Made by a program: the position numbers and the translations under genes. 25,297 bases of DNA from DAOTZS01 sp034434335 (GTDB lineage Bacteria; Chloroflexota; Anaerolineae; CG2-30-64-16), in NCBI GenBank assembly GCA_034434335.1, contig DAOTZS010000250.1:1-25297 (forward strand), written 5' to 3'. Shown one piece after another: positions 6,928 through 14,343 of this stretch; within the stretch, counting starts at the first letter, position 1; every line of letters starts with the position of its first letter. The notes under the pieces were generated by a model. It was given only the letters and a program-made list of their open reading frames with translations, did no database searches and was not told the DNA's origin.

Positions 6928-7779
6928 GTGCCGGTGAAGAGAGAGCGCATCGCCGAAGGCATCTATGTCTTTACCAGCGGAATATACGCAGAAGTGACTG
7001 CGACGGTGATCTTCACCCAGGAGGGGGCCATCCTGGTGGACACACTGCCCTTCCCCCAGGAAACCCGCCAGATTCGCGAGTTTGTGGCCCAGAGACAAAG
7101 CAAGGTGCTCTACGTCATCAACACCCACTTCCACGCTGACCACACCTACGGCACCTATCTGTTCCCGGAAGCGGAAGTGGTTGCCCATTATCGCTGTCGG
7201 CGGCTGATGGAGCGCTATGCCGAGGCAGCCCTGGCTCAGGCCCAACAGCAAACGCCCCAGCTCGCGGAAGTGCGGATCCGCTACCCCCAGCTTCTCTTTA
7301 ACGAGACGGTCACGCTCCGCATCGGGGGCAAAACCCTCGAACTCAACTACTCCCCGGGCCACAGCCGCGATGCCATCACCGTGCATGTCGTAGAAGATCG
7401 CCTGATGATCGCCGGCGACACGGTAATGCCTGTGCCCTATATCGTAGGGGGTGACCTGGACGACCTGATCCTCTCCCTGGGGGCTTTGAAGGGGAAGAAC
7501 CTGGAGAACCTAGTCCAGGGGCACGGCGAGGTGCTGCTGCGTGGGGAGATCGAAGAGACCTTGGACGCCAATATCCACTACTTACAGAGGATTGATCGCC
7601 TGGTGCGCGAACGGATCGCCCGAGGTGCGCCGCGCAACGGCGTCCTTGATATCACGATTGAGGAATGCGGACTTTCACGTATACCGCTTGGTGGCCTGGT
7701 ACAAAAGCTGCACCAGGCCAACCTGCTCACCCTCTATGATAGCTACCGCTCCGAGGTAAAGGCCAGGAAGCCAGCCTGA
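6928..7779 (+). CDS. Metallo-beta-lactamase-fold hydrolase
   Basis: This 283-residue MBL-fold protein carries a complete two-metal site: THFHADH (H67, H69, D71, H72), PGHS (H145), AGDT (D164) and GHGE (H199). The family includes beta-lactamases, glyoxalase II-like thioesterases and related hydrolases; the substrate is not readable. No signal peptide is seen, which argues for a cytoplasmic housekeeping hydrolase rather than a secreted lactamase. The GTG start at 6928 is chosen because AAGGAG (6915-6920) ends 7 bases upstream; an in-frame ATG at 6736 would put 64 unrelated residues, the promoter and the leader dyads in the coding sequence. About 60 residues after the last ligand form a helical tail. 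Confidence 0.9.
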   Translation: MPVKRERIAEGIYVFTSGIYAEVTATVIFTQEGAILVDTLPFPQETRQIREFVAQRQSKVLYVINTHFHADHTYGTYLFPEAEVVAHYRCRRLMERYAEAALAQAQQQTPQLAEVRIRYPQLLFNETVTLRIGGKTLELNYSPGHSRDAITVHVVEDRLMIAGDTVMPVPYIVGGDLDDLILSLGALKGKNLENLVQGHGEVLLRGEIEETLDANIHYLQRIDRLVRERIARGAPRNGVLDITIEECGLSRIPLGGLVQKLHQANLLTLYDSYRSEVKARKPA

Positions 7780-7892
7780 GAAGCTGGGCAGGGAAAAGCG
7801 TGCCTGGAAATGGCTCCCTTTCTACCGACCGCTTCAGCGCCAGGGGTTTGCGCCCGTGGAGGTAGATACCCGGCTGGCTCTCCCTGGAGGTG

Positions 7893-7928
7893 GGGGGTTT
7901 GGGACGGCTGCATCGTCCCAAAACCCCC
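7893..7928. terminator. Strong hairpin between converging genes
   Basis: GGGGGTTTGGGACG (7893-7906) pairs with CGTCCCAAAACCCCC (7914-7928) apart from one bulged base. It lies between the stop of the MBL gene and the stop of the converging transaminase gene, so it may stop transcription from both sides. The downstream T content is modest (ATTTGTTGCTCT). Confidence 0.65.
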
Positions 7929-7949
7929 ATTTGTTGCTCTAAAACGGCG

Positions 7950-9317
7950 CTAGAGCTGGCCACCATTACGGCGAGCATCGTACAGGGATTTCTCCACCCG
8001 CAGCAACGCTTCCTCCACTGTGGCTCTGTCCAGATCCAGCATGGGCCGAAAACGGATCGAGCGCTGGCCGCACTTCAGCGCCAGCAAGCCATTGCCAAGC
8101 AGCACCCCCCGGAAAAGGTCCCGCGAGCGTGGGTCGGGCAGGTCGAAGGCCAGCAGCATTCCCAACCCGCGCACGTTATCAATCAGATCAGAGCCTTTGG
8201 CCAACTGTACCAGGCCATCAAGTAAAACCTTGCCCATCGCGCCCGCATTCTCCACCAATCCATCTTCCGCGATGATCTCCAGATAGCGCTGGCAGCGGAC
8301 CATGTCCACCAGGTTGCCACCCCACGTGGAGTTGATGCGACTGGACACGCGGAAGACATTGTCGGGCACCTCATCTATCCGGGGGCCTACGATGATGCCA
8401 CAGACCTGGGACTTCTTGCCGAAAACAATGATATCGGGCTTCACACCCATATGCTCGATGGCCCACATCTTGCCCGTGGCCCCCATACCGGTCTGCACCT
8501 CATCCACGATGAACATGAAGTCATGTTCATCGGCCAGCCGCCTGAGTTCGGCGAAGAACTCCGGCCTAAAGTGGTTATCCCCTCCTTCGCTCTGGATTGG
8601 CTCAATGATGAGAGCTGCGATGTCATCCGGGTTGGCACGTACCGCCTCCTCGATCTGAGCTACGGCCTGGGCCTCAGTAGCTATCGTCGCGGCTAACACC
8701 TCTTCGGTGATCGGGAAGCGCAATTTCGGGTTGATGATGCGTGGCCAGTCGAACTTCGGGAAATAGATGTACTTGCGCGGGTCGGCTGTGTTGGTCAGCG
8801 AGAGCGTATATCCGCTACGCCCGTGAAATGCCTCCCGGAAGTGGATCACCTTAGTGCCTTTCTCCCCCTTGCCGGCTGCCAGGTTCTTTCGCACCTTCCA
8901 GTCAAAAGCTGTCTTCAAGGCATTTTCCACCGCCAGCGCACCACCTTCTATGAAAAAGAGGTGGGGCATATCGGCTGGCTTCGCCACGCGCGCGAAGGTT
9001 TCCACGAACTCCGCCATGTATGTCGTGTATACGTCGGCATTGGCCGGCTTGTGCAAGGCCACCTCGCTAATGCGCTCCAGGAACCGCGGATCGCGCATCT
9101 TTGGGTGGTTATGCCCTATGGGCTGGCTGGCGAAGTAGGCATAGAAGTCAATGTACTCGCGGCCCGTGACCGCATCCCGCAAGTAAGGGCCGTGAGAATT
9201 CTGGAGGTCCACGATGATATGTTCACCGTCGGCCAACATGTATTTGCTGATGGTGGCATGCACCGCGCGCGGGTGCACCCGGATGGACTCGCCATTGAGT
9301 AAAGATGTTGAACACAT
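7950..9317 (-). CDS. lat: L-lysine 6-transaminase
   Basis: This 455-residue class III PLP aminotransferase matches the lysine epsilon-aminotransferase family (L-lysine + 2-oxoglutarate to allysine + glutamate). Supporting segments are FFIEGGALAVENALK (121-135), FREAFHGRSGYTLSLTNT (160-177), EPIQSEGGDNHFRPEFF (239-255), IVDEVQTGMGATG (270-282) and FGKKSQVCG (299-307), where one of the two lysines binds PLP. The Glu of QSEGGD matches the substrate-switch Glu of the Mycobacterium tuberculosis enzyme. A GAGGGA ribosome site precedes the ATG. It is the last gene of a minus-strand group. A saccharopine/lysine-dehydrogenase-like gene lies about 3.4 kb away. Confidence 0.93.
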   Translation of the reverse strand: MCSTSLLNGESIRVHPRAVHATISKYMLADGEHIIVDLQNSHGPYLRDAVTGREYIDFYAYFASQPIGHNHPKMRDPRFLERISEVALHKPANADVYTTYMAEFVETFARVAKPADMPHLFFIEGGALAVENALKTAFDWKVRKNLAAGKGEKGTKVIHFREAFHGRSGYTLSLTNTADPRKYIYFPKFDWPRIINPKLRFPITEEVLAATIATEAQAVAQIEEAVRANPDDIAALIIEPIQSEGGDNHFRPEFFAELRRLADEHDFMFIVDEVQTGMGATGKMWAIEHMGVKPDIIVFGKKSQVCGIIVGPRIDEVPDNVFRVSSRINSTWGGNLVDMVRCQRYLEIIAEDGLVENAGAMGKVLLDGLVQLAKGSDLIDNVRGLGMLLAFDLPDPRSRDLFRGVLLGNGLLALKCGQRSIRFRPMLDLDRATVEEALLRVEKSLYDARRNGGQL

Positions 9318-9374
9318 TGGTATTTCCCTCTCTGCGTTGCAAAGTCTGTTTTCTGCATGGTGCAGCAGGCCAGC

Positions 9375-11615
9375 CTATGGGGCTGGCTCCCACATCTCCA
9401 AAGCAATGCCCGTCACCAGGGCCTGCTCGTTCTCTGTAGAGGTGCACAGGGTAAGCTCGTTGGGACCCGGTTGCAGCAATAGCCTGCCTGCATGACTCTC
9501 ACTTGTATCGGCCAGGGATAGGGAAGCGCTGCCCGGCGTTGTGGTGATGCGCAGCCGGGCATAACCTCTGGCCGGTGCCTGTACAATCAGTGTAGCGCAG
9601 CCCGAGAGCCAACGGCCCCGCACGGTGTTATCAAACGGCCCCCATTCCGTGCCGAGGATCAGATAAGGCAAGGCCCGGGCTGGTGGCGCGACCTCGAAAA
9701 CGGTCAGCCGCATATCTTCGTAGACCGGCGCCTGACCGGCAAAGATCAGCCCGGCAACCGCATCGGTATACTCCCGCTCGGGACCTCCGGGCATCTGATA
9801 GCGGTCCAACACCACCCATCTGATGCCCAGCTCGTACAGCACCTGCTGGCCCTGGGCTGCCAGGTCAAAGGCCAGGATGTCGGGTTGCAGGTGCCGCAGG
9901 TGCTGAAGCACCGGTGCGCGCTCGGTCAGGGTGCGCGGATCATTGCGGCTGATGTAGGCCACAGCCAGGGGTTTGCCATGCACTGTTTGATGGAGCAGAT
10001 ACCCTGGCCGGTCCCACGCCATGGGCAGGTTCAGAACCGCGCCTGGCCGGGGATCGGTGGCCAGGGTCCGATACCAGTCAGGGGTGTCAGGCTGGCTCAG
10101 TGGGTAAGGAACCGGCAAGAACTCGAACAAGATGAGGCCAAGGGCCACCAGCCCTGTGGGCCTGGATAGCCAGCTCAGACCTATAGCCGCCAGGAGCGAG
10201 AGGGAGAGCATCACCATCACATCCAGGCGGCTGACAGAACGGCTGATCTCCATGAAGGGCACGACCCGGACCAGCCAGCCATAAGGCAGTGGAATCTCTC
10301 GTCCGCCAGGCAGCAGAGCCGTCACACCGCCAATATGCAAGACCGGACCCAGAGCCAACACGAAGAAGACCACCAGGCTCAGGCTCCACAGCCCTACCCC
10401 GGCCTCCCTAGAGCCATGCCCCTGGCCTGGCTTCTGGCAGGTAGCTTCCCGGCCCTCAGCAACGGCGGCCTGGCCAGTCTGCTCACACCAGAAACGTCCA
10501 TAGCGAGCCGCGCGCAGCCTGGACCATACTCCCCAGCCGACCAACAGCAGGGGCACGTACCCGGCGAACACCTGATGCTCGGCCAGGCTGGAAGTAAAGG
10601 CCCTGGCCCTCTCCCTGGCCCATGCTCCCCATAACGGATGGAACTCCTGAGGAGTCACAAAGGCCAACAGGTCGGCTGACAAGACGCGGCTGTGACTGGG
10701 GTCGGGCACCATGAAGCGGAAGTGGGACGCTTCGGCGATCATCGGCACGAGCAGGGGGCTGAGCACGGTCCCAAAAGCCAGCCAGGGGATGGCACCGGCT
10801 AGCAGTGCAGGCAGAAAAACCTTTCTTAGGCCAGCATGGCGTAGAGTTCGCCAGGCCGCCCATGCCACCACGATAACCGTGAACAGCAGGCTGTACAGCA
10901 CGAAGTACCAGTCACAAAGGGCCATCAGGACCAGGCACAAAGCAGCCATGAGCCCATCGCGCAGCACGCCTCCCCTGAGCGCCCGAAGCCAATCTGCGAG
11001 ATGCCACCCCTCGTCGGACGAGACAGGCGAGGCACGTAGCATTGTTGGCAGCCCGGGCCTGCCCAGCGCACCTTCCACCGCGCGCAACAGATAGAGAGCG
11101 TAAAACGGGATCCACTCCAGGCTGATGACCTGCATATGCCCCAGGAGATGGGCGAAGTGAAAAGGTGAAAAGGTAAAGACCACTCCGGCAGCAAAAGCCG
11201 GCAGAAAGGTGCCACGCGGCCCGAGCCACCGCCGCGCCAACAGATAAGCCCCGTACCCGCCGGCGACAAAACTAAACAGCACCACCACGTTATACGCCGG
11301 CAGCAAGCCCCAGGCCACCTGAACAGGCAAGGCCAGCAGGCCGTTAAAGGGATTCAGGGTGTGAAACAGGAGACTGACGCCTGTGGGATAGAAGAGCAGA
11401 TCGGTAAAAAACGGATGAGTATGTTTTTCCAGCAGAGCCAGCCTGACCCACCACAGGTTCCAGCAATTCTGCCAACCGTCAAAACCGTCGCCAGGAATAG
11501 CCTGGGCGAAGTGTAGCACCAAAGGGCAGGTCAGGCCCAAAGTGAGCAATAAGAAGCCGGCCAGGGCTAAAGTATCAGCGCGCAGCAGACGATGATGCAC
11601 GTTGGATGTGGCCAA
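9375..11615 (-). CDS. Large polytopic membrane protein, GT-C-like
   Basis: The 746-residue protein has roughly a dozen hydrophobic segments over the first 520 residues (for example LALAGFLLLTLGLTCPLVL near the start) and a soluble, probably beta-rich, C-terminal region of about 200 residues. The layout, an acidic early loop (GDGFDGWQNCWNLWW) and motifs such as FSPFHFAHLLGHMQVI resemble GT-C-type membrane glycosyltransferases of Chloroflexota; no reaction can be assigned. The start is a TTG at 11615, three bases after the stop of the upstream gene, with GAGAGAGTGAG as ribosome site. The tight spacing implies cotranscription with the cyclodeaminase gene. The transaminase gene follows 57 bases downstream. 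Confidence 0.8.
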   Translation of the reverse strand: MATSNVHHRLLRADTLALAGFLLLTLGLTCPLVLHFAQAIPGDGFDGWQNCWNLWWVRLALLEKHTHPFFTDLLFYPTGVSLLFHTLNPFNGLLALPVQVAWGLLPAYNVVVLFSFVAGGYGAYLLARRWLGPRGTFLPAFAAGVVFTFSPFHFAHLLGHMQVISLEWIPFYALYLLRAVEGALGRPGLPTMLRASPVSSDEGWHLADWLRALRGGVLRDGLMAALCLVLMALCDWYFVLYSLLFTVIVVAWAAWRTLRHAGLRKVFLPALLAGAIPWLAFGTVLSPLLVPMIAEASHFRFMVPDPSHSRVLSADLLAFVTPQEFHPLWGAWARERARAFTSSLAEHQVFAGYVPLLLVGWGVWSRLRAARYGRFWCEQTGQAAVAEGREATCQKPGQGHGSREAGVGLWSLSLVVFFVLALGPVLHIGGVTALLPGGREIPLPYGWLVRVVPFMEISRSVSRLDVMVMLSLSLLAAIGLSWLSRPTGLVALGLILFEFLPVPYPLSQPDTPDWYRTLATDPRPGAVLNLPMAWDRPGYLLHQTVHGKPLAVAYISRNDPRTLTERAPVLQHLRHLQPDILAFDLAAQGQQVLYELGIRWVVLDRYQMPGGPEREYTDAVAGLIFAGQAPVYEDMRLTVFEVAPPARALPYLILGTEWGPFDNTVRGRWLSGCATLIVQAPARGYARLRITTTPGSASLSLADTSESHAGRLLLQPGPNELTLCTSTENEQALVTGIALEMWEPAP

Positions 11616-11618
11616 ATC

Positions 11619-12251
11619 TCACTCTCTCTGGTTGAGGGCTGTCAACGCGTCGGCCAGAGCTGCCTCCCCTAATTTCAGTAATTGGTTGAGCCGGGCTTCC
11701 GCCGCGGACCGATACTCTGGGTTCTGCAGATCGCGCAGGTTGACGCGCGCAGTACTGGCTGCCCCGCGCAGGCCAGCGTATGCCACCCAAGCCGCGACTG
11801 CCAGGTCACTGAGAGCGGCCGACCTGCTCAGGGTTGCCGCCTGGGCAACCACTCCCAAGAGGTCTGCGCAGGCCGCTACTATTGTCAGTGGCACCTCCGT
11901 AGCATCCCGCAGCGCCTTCTGGACAGCCTCTGAACGTTGAGCTGCCAAGTTCTCGTCAGTGAGCGGAAGCTGGCGGGCCCTGATCAACTCGCCAAAGGCC
12001 TGCACATCTGCTTCAGCCAGAGCAGCGAGCTGGTTTTGCAATGCCACAGCCTGGTCTCGCAGGCCGGCCGGCTCGGCCTGGCTCACAGCATGGCCTCCGA
12101 GCGAGACAGCCATCGTCACCAGAGCACCACCTAGCGCACCGGCCAACGCGGCCACAGCTCCCCCTGCCGGCACAGGGCTAGTATCACCAACCGCGGCCAG
12201 AAGCTGCTCCACCGTCAGGCCGCGTAGCCGTATCGGCACGTCGTGTTTCAT
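11619..12251 (-). CDS. Cyclodeaminase/cyclohydrolase family protein (FTCD_C-like)
   Basis: This 210-residue helical protein matches the stand-alone version of the C-terminal domain of formiminotransferase-cyclodeaminase. The family includes formimidoyl-THF cyclodeaminase and FchA-type methenyl-THF cyclohydrolase, both of folate one-carbon metabolism. The conserved glycine-rich N-terminal segment appears as SPVPAGGAVAALAGALGGAL (25-44), followed by the usual Ala-rich helices and a VNLRDLQNP segment near the end. The ATG at 12251 is preferred because AGGAG lies about 8 bases upstream; an in-frame codon at 12311 would add 20 residues across a leader hairpin. It heads the minus-strand group. Which of the two reactions it performs is not decidable here. 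Confidence 0.85.
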   Translation of the reverse strand: MKHDVPIRLRGLTVEQLLAAVGDTSPVPAGGAVAALAGALGGALVTMAVSLGGHAVSQAEPAGLRDQAVALQNQLAALAEADVQAFGELIRARQLPLTDENLAAQRSEAVQKALRDATEVPLTIVAACADLLGVVAQAATLSRSAALSDLAVAAWVAYAGLRGAASTARVNLRDLQNPEYRSAAEARLNQLLKLGEAALADALTALNQRE

Positions 12252-12269
12252 AAGAAAGCTCCTCAAGAA

Positions 12270-12299
12270 GCTCTTCTCAGAATCGTCAGAGAGAAGAGC
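12270..12299 (-). promoter_or_regulatory. Perfect 9-bp leader hairpin before the cyclodeaminase gene
   Basis: GCTCTTCTC (12270-12278) and GAGAAGAGC (12291-12299) are perfectly complementary around a 12-base loop. It sits in the leader between the predicted start site (near 12331) and the ribosome site. It may be an RNA hairpin or a dimeric protein-binding site; no T-run follows, so it is not a simple terminator. Confidence 0.5.
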
Positions 12300-12337
12300 C
12301 GAATCCGCCAAGGCCAGCTTCGATAGAGATCAAGCCG

Positions 12338-12366
12338 ATTATAGCTGTGGGGCAAGGAATGCGCAA
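12338..12366 (-). promoter_or_regulatory. Promoter of the minus-strand cyclodeaminase group
   Basis: On the minus strand TTGCGC (12366-12361), a 17-base spacer and consensus TATAAT (12343-12338) form a convincing sigma-70-type promoter. Transcription would begin near 12331, giving an 80-base leader before the ATG at 12251. Confidence 0.7.
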
Positions 12367-12455
12367 ACTGCCTCCGCGCCGCCGAGATGAGCTGCCTACT
12401 CTCATGTTCAATGCGGGGCGCGACCGCTACGTGGATAGGGATCATCCCACCGGGG

Positions 12456-12484
12456 TTGGCGACCACCCGATATCGGGGTAAAAT
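12456..12484 (+). promoter_or_regulatory. Promoter with embedded palindrome, dehydrogenase gene
   Basis: TTGGCG (12456-12461), a 17-base spacer and TAAAAT (12479-12484) form a promoter-like arrangement pointing at the dehydrogenase gene. The spacer contains the perfect 12-base palindrome CCCGATATCGGG (12466-12477), the expected position for a repressor or a MerR-type activator site. The predicted start near 12491 gives a leader of about 250 bases, most of it the inserted miniature element. Confidence 0.55.
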
Positions 12485-12535
12485 ACAGACGACCCAGATG
12501 AGAGCAAAGAGGGCAGAGGATCTGAAAACCGCCCC

Positions 12536-12700
12536 GTAACTATTCAGGCCGATTGGAATCGCCCCTCCTGGGCACTTCGTGCCTGGTGTCGGCCTCCGCC
12601 GACACCCTTATGTGTTATGCATCGTGAGAGAGGTCGGCCTTCGCCGACCTCTGGCCGCAGGCCCAAAAAGGGTGACTTCCAGTCACCGCTGAATAGTTAC
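12536..12700 (+). mobile_element. Miniature inverted-repeat element, copy B
   Basis: The 165-base element starts GTAACTATTCAG (12536-12547) and ends with the exact reverse complement CTGAATAGTTAC (12689-12700). It is flanked by ACCGCCCC (12528-12535) and ACCGCCCT (12701-12708), a 7- of 8-base direct repeat that looks like a target duplication. Inside are hairpins GGTGTCGG/CCGACACC, GAGGTCGG/CCGACCTC and GGTGACTTCCAGTCACC. There is no transposase. The GTAA terminus and an 8-bp duplication would suit an IS66-type transposase, but that is inference. A diverged copy is at 1348-1506. Confidence 0.8.
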
Positions 12701-12739
12701 ACCGCCCTCGATTTCAAGAGCAAGGAGGAAGACATCGCC

Positions 12740-13918
12740 ATGAAAATCTTAGTCTTAGGCAGCGGGCTCATGGGACCGGCCGCGGCATATAATGCCATGC
12801 TGGACCCTCAGGTGTCACTGGTTACCCTTTGTGATGCCAGCCAGGCACAGCTAGAGGCAGCGCATAATAAGCTGCGCAGCATGCCAGGCGGGGAAAAGCT
12901 CACCACCGTCCTTCTTGATTTAGCCGACCAGGCGGCTGCCAGCCGTCTGGTGGCCGATTATGATGCCGTTGTGGCGGCTTTGCCAAAGACAGCTATCCCC
13001 CTGGGGATCCGGGCCGCGGTGGCCAGCCGTAAGCCATTGGTGGACTTGAGCTGGCCACCCGACCCAGAAGTGCCTGCCCTTCGTCAGCAGATCGAGGCTG
13101 CCGGCGCCCTGGTCATCCTGGGCTGCGGCGTCGAACCCGGCCTGACCGAGATCATGGCCCGCTACCTGGCGGAAAAACTAGACCGGGTTGACGAACTGCA
13201 CATCAAGTGTGGCGGCATCCCAGAGCATCCCACCCCGCCCCTGGGCTACAAAATCGTTTTCGGCGGCCGGCACCTACCGTTGCGGGAGAGCGATGCCCGC
13301 ATAGTCAAAGACGGGCGGATCCAGCCCGTCCCCCGTTACTCTGGCGTGGAGAAGGTGGTATTTCCCGGTGTGGGAGAGTGTGAAGCCTGGCATGAGGGGT
13401 TCATGCCCTGGCTGCTGGACCTCGAGCCCCTCAAAGGCCTGAAGCTGGGCACGCAGATGACTGTGCGCTGGCCTGGCTATGCCGCCAAAGTAACTGTGCT
13501 GAAGGAGCTGGGGCTGCTCAGTGAGGTGCCGATCGAGGTGAACGGCGTCCTGGTCGCGCCCAAACACGTGCTTGATGCTGTACTCTACCCCCATGTAAAG
13601 CTGCAGGAGGGAGAGCGTGATATCACCGTCTTCCGGGTGGAAGCTATCGGGGAGAAAGATGGCCGGCCGCGGCGGTACAAAATCGAGATGATTGACCGCT
13701 ATGATGAGGTACGCGGCTTCACTTCTATGGCGCGCACCACCGCCTTCACAGGAGCCATCGTAGCCCGCATGGCCGCACGCGGGGAAATAGCGGCCCGGGG
13801 GATGCTGACCCCGGAGAAGGTTATCACCGGCCCTCTCTTCGACCGGCTGGTAGAGGAGCTGGCAGAGCTCAATATCCGCTTTGAGATCACCACAGAGAAG
13901 ACCGAGACGCTGCGCTGA
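12740..13918 (+). CDS. Saccharopine dehydrogenase-family protein, possible lysine 6-dehydrogenase
   Basis: The 392-residue protein has an N-terminal Rossmann fold (VLGSGLMGPAA, GxGxxG at residues 7-12), a substrate-domain start at GCGVEPGLTEIMARYLAE and the C-terminal layout of the saccharopine dehydrogenase family. Length and single-domain form fit lysine 6-dehydrogenase (lysine + NAD to allysine + ammonia) as well as saccharopine reductases; sequence alone does not separate them. The ATG at 12740 has AAGGAGG at 12722-12728; the longer frame from 12617 would begin inside the miniature element. The nearby lysine 6-transaminase would form the same product, allysine, which favours a lysine role. 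A terminator hairpin follows. Confidence 0.82.
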   Translation: MKILVLGSGLMGPAAAYNAMLDPQVSLVTLCDASQAQLEAAHNKLRSMPGGEKLTTVLLDLADQAAASRLVADYDAVVAALPKTAIPLGIRAAVASRKPLVDLSWPPDPEVPALRQQIEAAGALVILGCGVEPGLTEIMARYLAEKLDRVDELHIKCGGIPEHPTPPLGYKIVFGGRHLPLRESDARIVKDGRIQPVPRYSGVEKVVFPGVGECEAWHEGFMPWLLDLEPLKGLKLGTQMTVRWPGYAAKVTVLKELGLLSEVPIEVNGVLVAPKHVLDAVLYPHVKLQEGERDITVFRVEAIGEKDGRPRRYKIEMIDRYDEVRGFTSMARTTAFTGAIVARMAARGEIAARGMLTPEKVITGPLFDRLVEELAELNIRFEITTEKTETLR

Positions 13919-13998
13919 GCGGTACAAGGGTGAGAGCCAACGCGCAGCTCTGCAGAAGTGCCGCGAAGGCTCCCACCCGGGCTGCGGCCACCCTCCCC

Positions 13999-14050
13999 CG
14001 TCCTCCCAGCTTCCACTTGCGGGGCTGGGAGGACGGGAGAGGGGAGTTTT
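13999..14050 (+). terminator. Terminator after the dehydrogenase gene
   Basis: CGTCCTCCCAGC (13999-14010) pairs perfectly with GCTGGGAGGACG (14024-14035). The pyrimidine-rich left flank and purine-rich right flank may extend the stem, and TTTT follows at 14047-14050. It begins about 80 bases after the dehydrogenase stop. Confidence 0.6.
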
Positions 14051-14080
14051 GACCATCAGCTTGATGTGAATGGCGAGCAC

Positions 14081-14198
14081 CGGGGTCGCCCCGACCGCCT
14101 GGCCTGACTTGACGCCAATGGGGTCGGGACAAGCCCTGCCCCTACAGGACCTGGCAGCAATCCATCCCCGATAGCAACGGTATCGGGACACCTGTCCC
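14081..14198. repeat. Cluster of short GC-rich palindromes
   Basis: This intergenic stretch has no gene. It contains GGGGTCGCCCC (14082-14092), the arms CCCGATA (14167-14173) and TATCGGG (14181-14187), and GGGACACCTGTCCC (14185-14198). The string GCCCCTACAGG near 14146 is the reverse of the GTAGGGGC string in the aspS promoter. It looks like remnants of intergenic palindromic repeats; a regulatory role for the CCCGATA arms is possible. Confidence 0.45.
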
Positions 14199-14210
14199 CT
14201 TGCCAGCGCA

Positions 14211-14239
14211 TTGACTGATAGAAGGTCAAGCCATATAAT
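14211..14239 (+). promoter_or_regulatory. Promoter of the hybrid kinase gene
   Basis: TTGACT (14211-14216), a 17-base spacer and consensus TATAAT (14234-14239) make one of the best promoters in the window. The start would be near 14246, leaving a leader of about 98 bases that contains GCCCC/GGGGC (14242-14257) and the palindrome CTGATTATCAG (14290-14300). Confidence 0.75.
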
Positions 14240-14343
14240 ATGCCCCAGACAAGGGGCAAGCATTGGTAAACATCGTCGAATTACGCCCTCTGATTATCAG
14301 CGGTCGTCCAGACGGCAACCTCGCTGAGTAGAAAGGCTTGAGA

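Noticed and set aside
12617..12739. 41-residue N-terminal extension of the dehydrogenase
   Set aside because: It begins inside the miniature element; AAGGAGG and the Rossmann motif place the start at 12740.
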